Below are positions 12,100 to 22,119 of a stretch of 64,000 nucleotides of DNA, piece after piece; the stretch's first letter is position 1; every line of letters starts with the position of its first letter. This DNA comes from Tigriopus japonicus. Lineage: Eukaryota; Arthropoda; Copepoda; Harpacticoida; Harpacticidae. The DNA is taken from the NCBI GenBank assembly GCA_010645155.1, contig JAAGOF010000096.1:227042-291041 (forward strand). The letters run 5' to 3'. The notes under the pieces were generated by a model. The model saw only the letters and a list, made by a program, of their open reading frames with translations, was not told the DNA's origin and made no database searches. Both the position numbers and the translations under genes were made by a program.

Positions 12100-13620
12100 T
12101 AATAGGAATGCAAAAACACCTCACACACTGTACTGCAATACAAAAAGGATCTCATAGAGGAAGACATGGCGAGCAAGAATGAAGAGTAAAGAGGGTAATT
12201 TACTTCTCAAGGAGGGAAAGAATAGCTGGAATTGGCACCACACACGATTGATATTTTCGTTGCGTAGTTGTTTATAAACTACATTTGAAACAAACAATTT
12301 TGACTCTCCAACATGAAAAAAACAGATTTGCTTATGGTATGCTAAATCTTTGTGTCACTCAATTTGAATTTCTATGGGGGGATAGGAAAAACATTTCATT
12401 TTCAAGTTCAAGTTCTTGACACAATGTTCATTGGTGTCCTATGCCGTGAACTTGCGGTGAGCTGAGAGAAAAAAAGGAGCTTAATCGAAGATGAGCAAAT
12501 CATTGCTTAATAAAATAGATATGGAAAATTGACCAAAGTTTTAGGCAAAGATGTACGAGTTAGCCAGGCCGACGGCTCGCGTGGGAGCTTTTTATTCGTT
12601 TTTTGTTGGCTTTGGGAGAAAATATTTACAAATGCCTGCTGGCTAGCCAGCCAGCGCTACCCATCATGCTCTTCCACGTAGTCTTCTTGTCGGTTTGGCT
12701 CGCAGTTTGCAATGTCCTATCGAAATGATCAAATGCAAAGACTGGAATCATTTCATGAGGAACCTGACGTGAGAGAAATGAGTTCAGCGGGCTTGTTGGG
12801 TTGTTTGTCCGCAATGAACAGGACTGGGCCCATTTCAATTGAGGCAAGCATCAAGCCACATTGGGGTTCTAAATTAGGGAGGGAAGGAAGATTAATGATC
12901 CACACCATCCCAAGTGACTTATGCCTCCAAAATGGAGCCGCAATACATAACTTTTATGAACACCCAAAAAAACCCAAGGACGAAGTGATTGCAAGAAAAG
13001 TCATTCACGCATGTGTTGGAAGTTGGAACAGATCCGAAAGAATTGGCGATGACACTTGAGTCTTAGCCAGTGTGCTCCAAGACACAATAGTAAAGTAGTG
13101 GCCACTCTTATTCTCTTGTTCAATCAAACTTCCGTATTTTGAACAATGTTTGATCCCAACAAAGCAGACCACCTTGTGATTAGAACAAGCTTCGATCCCT
13201 TAGGATTCGGAGATGCCTCGAGAACTCATGTCAAGTCTTTGAGATCACTACTGCTGAGCCTTCCTTCATGTGGATTGGGACAGAACCCCTGAAAACCATG
13301 AAGCCGGTCAGCATCGGGTACCAGATGTACCGTACAATATATTACGTAGATATACCGTACTCATTATAGTCGATTCAATCTCTGAGAAATCTGCTCACGA
13401 GTGATAATTCTTTCGAAAATTTGTTTGACCATCTGTTCTTTTGAGTATGACACTAAAAGATAGGCAGCATGTTTTAGCCTAATTTTACGCCTGGACATGA
13501 TCTATTTGTCGAGAATAAAGACAATAATGATTTGGAAAATCAAAATCTTGATCATGTGATAGGACATCAATCAATAATCAAGAGGATCTAAAACTGCTGT
13601 TCTGAGACAACTGCTGGGTC

Positions 13621-13957
13621 GTTTTTGGAGGCACCCTTGACATCTAACTGATTTAACAATGGAATTTTCAATTTGTCCCAATAGATGAGCATTTTTTACG
13701 CATATGATAAAAGTTATCGTTGTGAATGACTAACTTCAATGCAAACCCCTTTTTGTATACAATTTGGTATTTTTTTTGTTCATTTGTGTAAGCCCAATTT
13801 CGCCTTCATTATTCATTTACGTTTCTCAATTTTGCCTGAAATTTTTTTCTTGATTAGATAAATGCAAAAACATTTCAAAATTGAGGAAATATGGGGAAAC
13901 ATTTATGAAATGTTTTTGGAGGCACCCTTGACATTTAACCGATTTAACAAAAGAATT
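13621..13957 (+). repeat. Pair of 46-bp direct repeats about 290 bp apart
   Basis: The block GTTTTTGGAGGCACCCTTGA, followed by CATYTAACYGATTTAACAA, occurs at 13621-13666 and again at 13912-13957 with only a few differences. The DNA between is AT-rich and includes AAAAACATTTC / GAAATGTTTTT. It could be the remains of a mobile element; the class is unknown. Confidence 0.7.
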
Positions 13958-15267
13958 TGGCCCTAGAGATAATAATTCTTCTTGCAATAATGGAAAAGTA
14001 AGTCTCGTGAAGGCGCTGTTAAAGCGACCAACAATCCAAATTAAGCCGGATGTTGACTGAACTAATTCAAATTAATAGGTTGAGAGCACAAAAGGGTATA
14101 AAACATAAGCCATTGGTACATTAGCTGCCTTTTTACAGCAGCATTTATAATAGGATATTGCTCGAGCATGGTTTTTTGACTATTCTTTGGTACACTGGAA
14201 CTATTTGATTTAATTAAGTTAACAATCGACCTTTTAATTCATCAAAAATTGTTGAAATGTGTTAAAAAATGGTCAGATTTACCTTCTACCCATATTTTGG
14301 GCGGTTTTCAGTTGGTCTGGTTCTTTTGTAACAATAGGGTTTTAGATTTTTTATGAATTATCAGAACTTACGACCCCTTTAGCACTCTCAGTTTCGACAT
14401 TAGGCAGCATGTTAGCTGCGTTAACATGCAGCCTATTGTTTAGATCGAACAACCGGTCGTCGCCTAGCTCTGCTTATTTTCGAGATCCATTGAATTGTGC
14501 CCAGAATTTCCAAGACTTGCCGCATAAAGAAAAAACAGGGATAACCTATATAGTAGTAGTATTACTAATACCCTTTCGGGGATCCTTGAAAAAAAGATCC
14601 TGCTAGGCTTAAGATCTGCATGCCATTTCCATTCTGAAACTTCAAGATTGATCCCCTTAGAGACGCCACTTAAGGACTTTTGATCTGTTTCAACTTTGCT
14701 TCGAAAAGGATCCTCTCCAAATTAAAACATTTCTAGGAGCCTCTTAAAAATCGATGGAAGAATTTTGAACATCTCAGATGACATCTTCTTGGAAAGAAAC
14801 CCACTTAATTTTGTTTTTCTTTTATGGATGGAGCAGATTCGGTGGATTGCTGTAACTTTGTAAGAGATTCATCGCAGTTGTGAAGGGACGTTTGGATTTT
14901 GCTTTCTCTTGGGGAAAAAAGTTTAGGAGAATAGATTTGCTTTACATCATTTCGTCGCATATTGCATTTCTATCCTTGCTTCATCCCAATTCTATCTCAA
15001 TGCATTTTAAATTGAGCTCCATGCCTCTTCCGAGTCTCCCTTACTTTTGAAAATGTCATCCTCAATCACGGTTAATTCGCATCTGCTTTCAAATCGTTTA
15101 GCTCATTTTTTACTCCGCTAGTAGTTCAATTTACTCGAGGGATGTTTTCGGAAATCTGATCTTACTTTGTGTGCAAAAGTATAGAATTCGTCGGGCTTGT
15201 AACAACACCAATCTCCCAACCTCTTATTTGCCCACGTATTTTTTGCTTCAGTCGTTAAAAGGTTTTA

Positions 15268-15642
15268 CCCTAGCCAAGAAGCTCGGAAATCATGGAGTGG
15301 GATGCTAGCAATGAGAATTATGATTTCCAGCAGAAACGAATCATTTGCGTTCTTCTGCAAATGAGACCTGGCTTGCATTGAGAAGAACACGTATTTCAAA
15401 TTTCAGCCCAATCGAATGCCGGAGTGAAAAGTTATGCCATCTCAAACTTACGTACTGAAGAGAACATAGAAGGAATGAATTCACCCAATTACCACAAAAG
15501 GGCTAGTTCATTCATTCTCGGTAGGATTTGCACTGAGCTTTGAGAGGGCATAACTTTTGTCTCCGACGTTCGATTGAGCTGAAAATTGAATAACGTATTC
15601 TTGTCAATACACTCCATGATTCCAGTGCTTCTTGCCCTAGCG
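15268..15642. repeat. Fold-back (long inverted repeat) element
   Basis: The left arm (outer CTAGCCAAGAAGC, ATCATGGAGT; inner 15382-15445 with AATCGAATGCCGGAG and AAAGTTATGCC) is complementary to the right arm (inner 15540-15602 with GGCATAACTTTTGTC and CGTTCGATTGAGCTG; outer ACTCCATGAT, GCTTCTTGCCCTAG). Each arm is about 110-150 bp and imperfect. There is no coding capacity, and I could not define a target duplication. It is probably a MITE of undetermined superfamily. Confidence 0.7.
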
Positions 15643-16081
15643 CTGAATATCCCCTGAACTGATTATACAAATAAAACTTCAAAAGAAGAAAAGAACTTAT
15701 AAATTATATTATAAATTGTGTTATTTATAAAAAACTGCCAAAAATGATTTACATTTTTTTCTGAAGGCTGTGCCAAAAGAACAATGAATGTAAAAGGAAC
15801 GACAAATACAAACGATCCAACAACCAATTCAATATAAACAGCAGAGAACATCTAACAACAATTAACCAACGACCAAGAATATGTATTTTTCAATATTTAT
15901 TTAAGACTGATTTTATTTCTGTGTGTTATAGGTGCTAATAAAATTCACAAAAATTAACGGTTTTTGCAAACAAAACTATTTTTTTTTTTTTTTTTGGGAG
16001 GGGGGGGGCGGATTTTTCAATACCGCTACAAGGAATGGGATTCCCTGTAAAGAGAGTTAATTTTTATTATAGTTTCAATAA

Positions 16082-19000
16082 TTAATGTTTATATGAAATT
16101 TGATCTACCAATGAGTTACTGTTGGCAGATCTATACAACCCTTGTATAGTGGGTTGGTCAGGAATAGTATTTAAGAATTTGTCCAATCCTGCCTTAAATG
16201 CTGTTAGAGGATCAGCTCCTACATATTCCCGACGAAGGCAAATAGGCAACAAATTGAACAATGAAGGAGCCCGATAAAGAAGAGAGGAGGACTTCATTGT
16301 TCGAATTAGCCTTGATTCCTTAGGATTTGGAGGTGCTCTCAGAGCGCACGTAAAACCTCTACGATCGCTACAACTGATCTCAAATCCTGGGTTAGGACAG
16401 AGCCCATGAATGCTCTTGAAAACATACAGTATCAGATACCTTTCATACCTTCTCTGAGTACTGTACAACCCTAACTTCTGGAGCCTCTCCCAATATGAGA
16501 GCTTTCTCATTCCTGTGATGTTCCTAGTAAAACATCTTTGGACCTGCTCGACCTTTTGCAAACCTGCTGAACTCATTGGAGCCCAAATGGGTGAGGCATA
16601 TTCAAGATGCGGCTGAACAATCGACTTGTACAGAGTTAGCATCGTAATACTATCTCTGGACTTGAAAGTGCGATAGATCCAGCCGCACGTTTGAAATGCC
16701 TTCCCCACTTTCAACTGGATATGCTCATCAAACTTTCCATCATCTTGGACGACAACTCCCAAATCTCTCATGGACGATACCTGCTCAATATCACAACCTC
16801 CATTGTCTTTGAGTGGAACATCTAATTTTGACGCCCCATACGTCATTGTGCGGAATTTCATCCCGTTCAATGCCATGTTACTCTCGCCAACCCAAGAGTA
16901 GACCTTCTCCAAGTCCTCAACTAAACATTTCGAGTCCTGCCCATTCCTTCCACAAACTAATTTTGTGTCATCAGCATATGAAGAAATACTGGCTTTTGTT
17001 CTAAAATTCTGGAGAGGAGCAATAAAGAGAATAAACAAGAGCGGACCTAAAATTGAACCTTGCGGAACACCTGACTTGACATCATACATGCCGCTAAAAG
17101 ATCCTTCGACTTTAACTATTTGCTTCCTTTCGCTTATGAAACTATCAATCCAAGTCAGGACCTTACCCTGGACCCCTAACTCTTTGAGTTGATCGAGCAA
17201 AAGACCATGATCTACCTTATCGAAGGCCTTGGCAAAGTCAAGATAGACTACATCAACTGACTCATGACTTTCGAGCCCTTCAATGATTTGCTCAATATGA
17301 TCAACCAATTGGGTTACTGTACTAAAATGAGCTCGAAACCCATGCTGTCCAGAAGGAATTAAATCATGGACTTCCAAATAATCTACAAGCTTGGACTTCA
17401 TAATCTTCTCAAAAACCTTTGCAACGCTGGAGGTCAGAGAAATGGGCCTATAATTACTAGGGAGTGACTTATCTTCGCCCTTAAAAATTGGAACGACATG
17501 AGCTACTTTTAGAGAGGAGGGAAACTTGCCCTGATCTAAAATGCAACGCATCAAATAGGAGAAAACAGGGGCAAGAATCTGTGAACATTTCATCAGAAAC
17601 TGAGATGTCACACCATCAGGTCCAGGAGAACTCGAGAGCTTTAAGCTCTTGATGGCCTCAAAAGCATCTTGATCTGAGACTACCAGATCCTCCAGTCGAT
17701 TATCCTGACTATCAATGCCAGTCTCATCAAAAACATTGCTACAGTCATGGCCTGCTCTGACTACCCTTTTTGGAATTGAAAATACACTTGAGAACTGATC
17801 TCCAAGTATATTGGCCATAACCTCACTATCATTGACGGTTTTACCGCCGACCTCAAAAGGTCCTACAGGATGCTTCATTTTTCTCTTTGTATTCGCAAAC
17901 GAGAAAAACGCCTTTGGATTAGTCTTAACCTCCTGGATCACTCTTCTTTCCTTCTCTAACTGATCGGAATCAATGGAGGCCCTAATTTTTGATTGGACCA
18001 CATCCAATTTGCTTTGGAGGCTGGCTACAACAAATGGATTTGAAGTACGTCGAAGTCTATTCGAAAGCTGACAACTCCGTTTGAACAACTTCTTCCTATC
18101 CTTTGGAATTCTAGACAATGGCCTACCTTTTGCCACTATTTCTGGAATACCACTGGACAAACAAACCTCGTCAAAAAGTGAAATAAGCTTATTTATAGCT
18201 TTATCTATTGATGGTTCCTGCTTTAGAATGGAAATCAAGTCCAACTCGCCTAATCTTTCAACAATAATGGGCCAGTGTTCATCTTTGAACTTAAACTTGG
18301 CCACGCCCACCTTTTGAGCAGGTTTAACTCTAGAGCTCGCCGGCTTTTGAGTAATGGTCGACCCTATCTCAAGAATGTGATGATCTGAAAGACTACATGG
18401 GGCAACGTGGACATATTGGATCAGATCAGGGTCATTGGAAAAAACTAAGTCCAGAACACTCTCTGCTCTGGTTGCAACACCAACGTGTTGAGAGAGATTA
18501 CGCAAGATCGCAAACTCTTCTAATTTTTCGAAAGACGGCGATGTCGTTTTCGAAATGGGAATGTACCCATCCGGACTAACCTCCCACTCTACAATGCTAG
18601 CCGGAAAATTGAAGTCGCCAACAACAAAGAGTCGAGAACAAACCTCTCGATCTAACTCCTTTCCAATGAATTGGAGAGCTGACAGAAATGAAGAAGAGCT
18701 ACAAGAAGGTGGCCGATACATTGTTACAACCGTAAGATCAAGGGCCTTGATATGACAAATCAAAACTTCTACTTCTCCATTCGACATTCGTACATGACTA
18801 AGAAGTAAGTCTTTCCTGACATATAGACATACGCCCCCATGTGGGAAAATGGGATTATCAGGGCGTACTCTATCACAACGAACTAGTCTAAAACCATCTA
18901 TTGCTACTTCTTCGTCTAAAACTCCTGGACGAAGCCAAGTCTCTGTAATAGAAATGAAGGAGACCTCTCTATCAATGGCTAGCTCCTCCAATACTTTGAC

Positions 19001-19129
19001 CTTTGTGCTGTCTTTTTTGGAAATCAGACAATGCACGTTCAAATAGAGCCCTTTTATGGGCTTAAAGTCTTCCGATGGACCAAGTCTATCAGTTCTTGGA
19101 CCTTCCTGTCTAACCTTAAAAAATCCTGC
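16082..19129 (-). CDS. Retrotransposon ORF2: AP endonuclease plus reverse transcriptase
   Basis: Numbering is from the TTG at 19042. An exonuclease/endonuclease/phosphatase domain fills about residues 1-230, with TETWL (Glu34), MYRPP (about 108-112), VGDFNFP (Asp143, Asn145) and SDHH (Asp220, His221). A reverse transcriptase domain fills about 470-720, with NYRPISL (about 530), YLDFAKAFD (Asp602), GVPQGSILGP (about 658-667) and SYADD (Asp691, Asp692). A C-terminal region of about 270 residues follows. All catalytic positions I can identify are intact. The open frame reaches 19129, just after an upstream stop, and overlaps ORF1 by 76 nt in the -1 frame. It has no ATG before the conserved LYLNVHCL start of the endonuclease. 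The first ATG (codon 86) would delete catalytic residues, so the product is probably made by -1 frameshifting from ORF1 or by non-AUG or re-initiation. Function: nicks the target and primes reverse transcription of its own mRNA. Confidence 0.95.
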   Translation of the reverse strand, partial: AGFFKVRQEGPRTDRLGPSEDFKPIKGLYLNVHCLISKKDSTKVKVLEELAIDREVSFISITETWLRPGVLDEEVAIDGFRLVRCDRVRPDNPIFPHGGVCLYVRKDLLLSHVRMSNGEVEVLICHIKALDLTVVTMYRPPSCSSSSFLSALQFIGKELDREVCSRLFVVGDFNFPASIVEWEVSPDGYIPISKTTSPSFEKLEEFAILRNLSQHVGVATRAESVLDLVFSNDPDLIQYVHVAPCSLSDHHILEIGSTITQKPASSRVKPAQKVGVAKFKFKDEHWPIIVERLGELDLISILKQEPSIDKAINKLISLFDEVCLSSGIPEIVAKGRPLSRIPKDRKKLFKRSCQLSNRLRRTSNPFVVASLQSKLDVVQSKIRASIDSDQLEKERRVIQEVKTNPKAFFSFANTKRKMKHPVGPFEVGGKTVNDSEVMANILGDQFSSVFSIPKRVVRAGHDCSNVFDETGIDSQDNRLEDLVVSDQDAFEAIKSLKLSSSPGPDGVTSQFLMKCSQILAPVFSYLMRCILDQGKFPSSLKVAHVVPIFKGEDKSLPSNYRPISLTSSVAKVFEKIMKSKLVDYLEVHDLIPSGQHGFRAHFSTVTQLVDHIEQIIEGLESHESVDVVYLDFAKAFDKVDHGLLLDQLKELGVQGKVLTWIDSFISERKQIVKVEGSFSGMYDVKSGVPQGSILGPLLFILFIAPLQNFRTKASISSYADDTKLVCGRNGQDSKCLVEDLEKVYSWVGESNMALNGMKFRTMTYGASKLDVPLKDNGGCDIEQVSSMRDLGVVVQDDGKFDEHIQLKVGKAFQTCGWIYRTFKSRDSITMLTLYKSIVQPHLEYASPIWAPMSSAGLQKVEQVQRCFTRNITGMRKLSYWERLQKLGLYSTQRRYERYLILYVFKSIHGLCPNPGFEISCSDRRGFTCALRAPPNPKESRLIRTMKSSSLLYRAPSLFNLLPICLRREYVGADPLTAFKAGLDKFLNTIPDQPTIQGLYRSANSNSLVDQISYKH

Positions 19130-19935
19130 TTACTAACAAAATTTTGCTCTACAGGAAGGGATTTTTGGGGAGGGGGAGGGGCGACTACATTGGAGTAGGA
19201 CCTAGGTTGCCCATAGGAAAAAGTGGAAGGAGGAACCGGGTTATGGATGTTGGGGAGAAGGGTAGAAATAGGAATAGGTTTTGAGGTGAGGGAAGGGAAA
19301 TGGGACAAGGAGTTGGGAGGAGGAGAAGGACGAGGAGGGGGGAGGCTGAAAGGATGAAATGTTCGGGGGATTGGTTGGGGATTGGATGCTAACCTATAAC
19401 CATATCTAGGAGACCCAGATTTTGCTGGTCTCGGTTTCCTCTGAGTACCTCGTACATGAACCTGTCTACACTCCACATTGAAACACGTCCCACTACTCAT
19501 TGATCTACGACACATGTACGGATGGAAGAAGGGGCACTCGACCTTTGAGCACCCTTTCTTGTTGTATTTCAAGAGCCCAAACTTCATCAATTTTTGACAC
19601 CACTGTGGGTGTTCAAAAGAGCTACAACCTTTTCTATCCGGACTACAAGGCTGCCTTTTATGGTCAGGAGAGACTTCCTTACAAGCTAGAGCTTTCTGGA
19701 CAATTTTTGTTTGAGCTACTTCAACCAACTCGACCTCAGTTGCCTCTGTTTCAGTGGAGTTGTCTACAGTTGAGGCCACCTTTGAACCAACGAGCTTTCT
19801 GGTCTGACTAACCCAAGCAACCAGAGCCTCAACAATGAAAGCCTTCTTGACAACAGAGGGGTCCTTCCCTTCTAAGGCTAACTGCAGACATTTCCTAGCC
19901 TCATCGCTAACCTGACTCAAGATAGCCTCCATCAT
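19054..19935 (-). CDS. Retrotransposon ORF1: CCCH zinc-finger nucleic-acid-binding protein
   Basis: It has 293 codons starting at the MMEAILSQ methionine (19935). An open stretch further upstream lacks an ATG. The middle carries two finger-like arrays: CQKLMKFG...GCSKVECPFFH (C-X15-C-X4-C-X3-H) and CRRSMSSGTCFNVECRQVH (C-X8-C-X4-C-X3-H), preceded by CSPDRKGCSSFEHPQWC, a possible third. A Pro/Ser-rich linker follows, then a short charged helical end (QDFLRLDRKVQELIDLVHRK) that could form a coiled coil. By position it is the RNA-binding ORF1 protein of a LINE. CCCH spacing differs from the CCHC knuckles or PHD fingers more usual there. Its last 25 codons overlap the ORF2 frame. Confidence 0.85.
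   Translation of the reverse strand: MMEAILSQVSDEARKCLQLALEGKDPSVVKKAFIVEALVAWVSQTRKLVGSKVASTVDNSTETEATEVELVEVAQTKIVQKALACKEVSPDHKRQPCSPDRKGCSSFEHPQWCQKLMKFGLLKYNKKGCSKVECPFFHPYMCRRSMSSGTCFNVECRQVHVRGTQRKPRPAKSGSPRYGYRLASNPQPIPRTFHPFSLPPPRPSPPPNSLSHFPSLTSKPIPISTLLPNIHNPVPPSTFSYGQPRSYSNVVAPPPPQKSLPVEQNFVSKQDFLRLDRKVQELIDLVHRKTLSP
19117..19123 (-). promoter_or_regulatory. Candidate -1 ribosomal frameshift site, T TTT TTA
   Basis: In the ORF1 frame the codons read GAT TTT TTA AGG, giving the canonical X XXY YYZ heptamer T TTT TTA in the correct phase. Slipping back one base reads TTT TTT AAG GTT AGA and enters the ORF2 frame, which opens only two codons upstream. About 17 nt downstream a weak stem CCAAG / CTTGG with a 10-nt loop is possible. 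The heptamer and phase are seen directly; its use in translation is inferred. Confidence 0.6.
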
Positions 19936-20603
19936 GAAAATGGAAGAAAAAACTAACAACCAACTCTAACAAAAGTAATGAGAGAAGAAGGGGGTGTGAA
20001 GAAAGATTAACAGGAAACAACAACTAGGTGAAGAAGCTGACCAGACTGACCTAGCCCAAGAGAGGGAGCCAACACCAAACAATTTCACACCTAACTGTGA
20101 GAAGACAGCCACCTAATGGAATAGTACCCTTTCTGGCCAACAGGAAAGAAGAAAAACAAGAGTTTCGACCAACCTAGCTCAAGAGAGAGTCAGACAACCA
20201 ATCTCACACCTAGCTGATAAGAGATAAGACAAAGGATAACATACAATGAAGAACAAATCCTAAAATATGGAAGAAAAATATTGGATAAAAACGATAAAAG
20301 AATGATTAAAATCGCTAATCAAGACAAATTAATTTGCCAGTATAACTAAGAATGTAAGTATGAAAAGGACATTAAAAACGACAATATAGAACTTAGGAAC
20401 TAAAGGAAACCTGAAAAAAAGACACACAAAGAAAAGATATTAAGAAAAATAAAAATAAACTGAAAATAGAGGAGGATACGAAAAGAGTACGACAAAAAAT
20501 GTTAGAGATAGAAATAAAGTAGTAAGAGAAAGAAGAGAAAGGCAAATAAATATGCAAAAATGGCTTACCTTGGATCCAAACGACCACTACACATAAAGGA
20601 TTT

Positions 20604-20712
20604 CTCCCGACAACGTCCGTTCTATCCCCAACAGGACTCGAACTCGCGCCGTCTGGGGAAGCACTTACTCTCGGCCCTTAATAACACGTTAGTACGCGCG
20701 GCCATTCTGGCT
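20604..20712 (-). repeat. tRNA-related repeat, family 3, copy 2
   Basis: Same family as 9158-9260. On the minus strand it reads AACGTGTTATTAAGGGCCGAG..., then CTTCCCCAGACGGCGCGAG and a B-box-like GAGTTCGAGTCCTG. It is followed directly by another copy, making a head-to-tail dimer. Confidence 0.65.
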
Positions 20713-20714
20713 TC

Positions 20715-20828
20715 CTTAAAAAGGATTTCTCCCGACAGCTTCAATCCGACCCCCAACAGGATTCGAACCTACGCCGTCTGGGGAAGCACTTACACTCGGC
20801 ACTTTTAAGAACGCGCTAGTACGCGTAG
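20715..20828 (-). repeat. tRNA-related repeat, family 3, copy 3
   Basis: Second unit of the dimer. On the minus strand it has a perfect B box, GGTTCGAATCC, and the A-box-like GCCGAGTGTAAG. It is closer to the copy at 9158-9260 than to its tandem neighbour, which suggests the dimer is not a simple local duplication. Confidence 0.65.
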
Positions 20829-21590
20829 TATTGCTAAAAAATACGTTTGTTTTGCATGTTAGAGCGAAATAGAAAGTATTGTTGGAATAGTTTGATACAG
20901 AAGGGTTGGAAAAATAATAATTAGGGTATAAATTCGGCCATTTCGAGAATGAAGTGGAACGAATGTTTTGAACAAAGTTTATCGAAATGATCTTTTGATA
21001 AGGATGTTCTGAAGGTACTATTTGGGCCAAGGCCAACATTTCGCGAAGGTTCGTTCCTGTTCTCCAAAGGCTCTTCCTTGGGTTTGGGGAACCAAGGAGG
21101 TTCTTTTAGATAAGGACGTCACGTTCTCTTTGGATATACACTGTGACAATAAAGTCGTGACCATTTCAAATATGCTAATCCATTAAGCCATTTTTTATGA
21201 TTACCTAGCTTTCCAAAGAAAATTGTATCAGGGGTCAGAATCAACATTCGATTAACGTGTTGTGGTATTTTTTTGGAAGGTACTTTTGCTTTCAGCGTCC
21301 ATTGCCTGATATTGTAACCCATCATTGAACAGAAATTTGCTGCTTCACAGAATTCTACCCAATCACCGACATGTTTCTAATGATGGGTGCGGAAAAAATG
21401 AAATGACACATTAGTGGCTGTGCACAAGGAGATCTCCCACCGCAGTTCAATATTGAAACCACAGGACCTCTCTATAGTCTTCTTTCTGACCACAAATCGA
21501 TTTTGCTTTTGATAGACACCCCCACAGAAGGGTCTTAAAGAAAGAGTACACTTTGATGGAGTCACCACTTAACTTTCACAGTGTATGTAA
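20829..21590. other. Intergenic, no gene recognised
   Basis: Short frames only; nothing recognised. Confidence 0.45.
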
Positions 21591-22119
21591 TAGAGCTGAG
21601 CATCGGATCCGACGAGTCCTCCAAATCCAATCCGAACTGAATTTTCATAATCCGAACGAATCCGAATCCGAAAATTTTCCGCTCAATCCGAACGAATCCA
21701 AATCCGAAAATTTGCCGCTCAATCTGAACGAATCCGAATCCGAAAATTTGCCGTGCAGTCCGAAAAAATTCGAACTCCTACATTCCTAACCTAACCTAAC
21801 CAAGTTGGCCAAGCTGAGGGGCTGAATGGTAGGATTTGCTAATTGAATCAAGTCATTTTTTTGATCTGTTAACACTATTGTACATTTGATTGACTGTTAC
21901 TAAATGGAAATCTTAAGAACTGAAATTTCGAAAAAAATGAACGAAAAAGTTCGAATTATTTTTGGATTATGTCGGATCCGAAAAAATATTTCGCAAATCC
22001 GAATCCAAATCCGACATGATTTGACTAATCCGAACGAATCAGAAATTCGCGCTAAAATCCGAACGAATCCGAATCCGAAAATTTTTGCGTCATTCCGAAC
22101 GAACCCGATGCACAGCTTA
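21591..22119. mobile_element. hAT-like MITE, family E, with CCGAATCCGAAAA repeats
   Basis: The left end, TAGAGCTGAGCATCGGATCCG, and the right end, read in reverse as TAAGCTGTGCATCGGGTTCG, are imperfect inverted repeats. Inside, both arms are built of diverged repeats of AATCCGAACGAATCCGAA plus AAATTT, in opposite orientation (about 21650-21770 and 21965-22085). The flanking 8-mers match only partly (TATGTAAT / TACGTACG), so the target duplication is uncertain and the hAT assignment tentative. No coding capacity. Confidence 0.6.

Larger units (their letters stand above)
11418..15267. other. Intergenic, no gene recognised
   Basis: The longest frame, 12712-13059 on the plus strand, shows no recognisable domain. 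A (GAAA)n tract and a pair of direct repeats (listed separately) are the only structure seen. Confidence 0.45.
15979..20560 (-). mobile_element. Apparently full-length two-ORF non-LTR retrotransposon (LINE, CR1/Jockey-like)
   Basis: On the minus strand the order is: a 5' region (about 19960-20560) with an imperfect direct repeat (GACCTAGCCCAAGAGAG near 20050 and AACCTAGCTCAAGAGAG near 20173), ORF1 (19935-19054), ORF2 (open to 16082), and a 3' UTR containing the block AGGGAATCCCATTCC. It ends in a C-rich run and a poly-A tail seen as T(18) near 15980. Both frames are uninterrupted and the catalytic residues are present, so it may be recently active. The 5' boundary is approximate, because I could not find the target duplication. 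The CR1/Jockey placement rests on gene order and motif style, not a tree. Two truncated relatives are in this window. Confidence 0.9.

Noticed and set aside
20715..20828. Functional tRNA-Ser or tRNA-Leu gene
   Set aside because: The B box is perfect, but no anticodon stem and matching acceptor stem are visible, and the unit occurs in repeated copies; treated as a tRNA-derived repeat.
21785..21801. CCTAA x3, the arthropod telomere unit
   Set aside because: Only about three units inside a MITE-like element; too short to be called an interstitial telomere.
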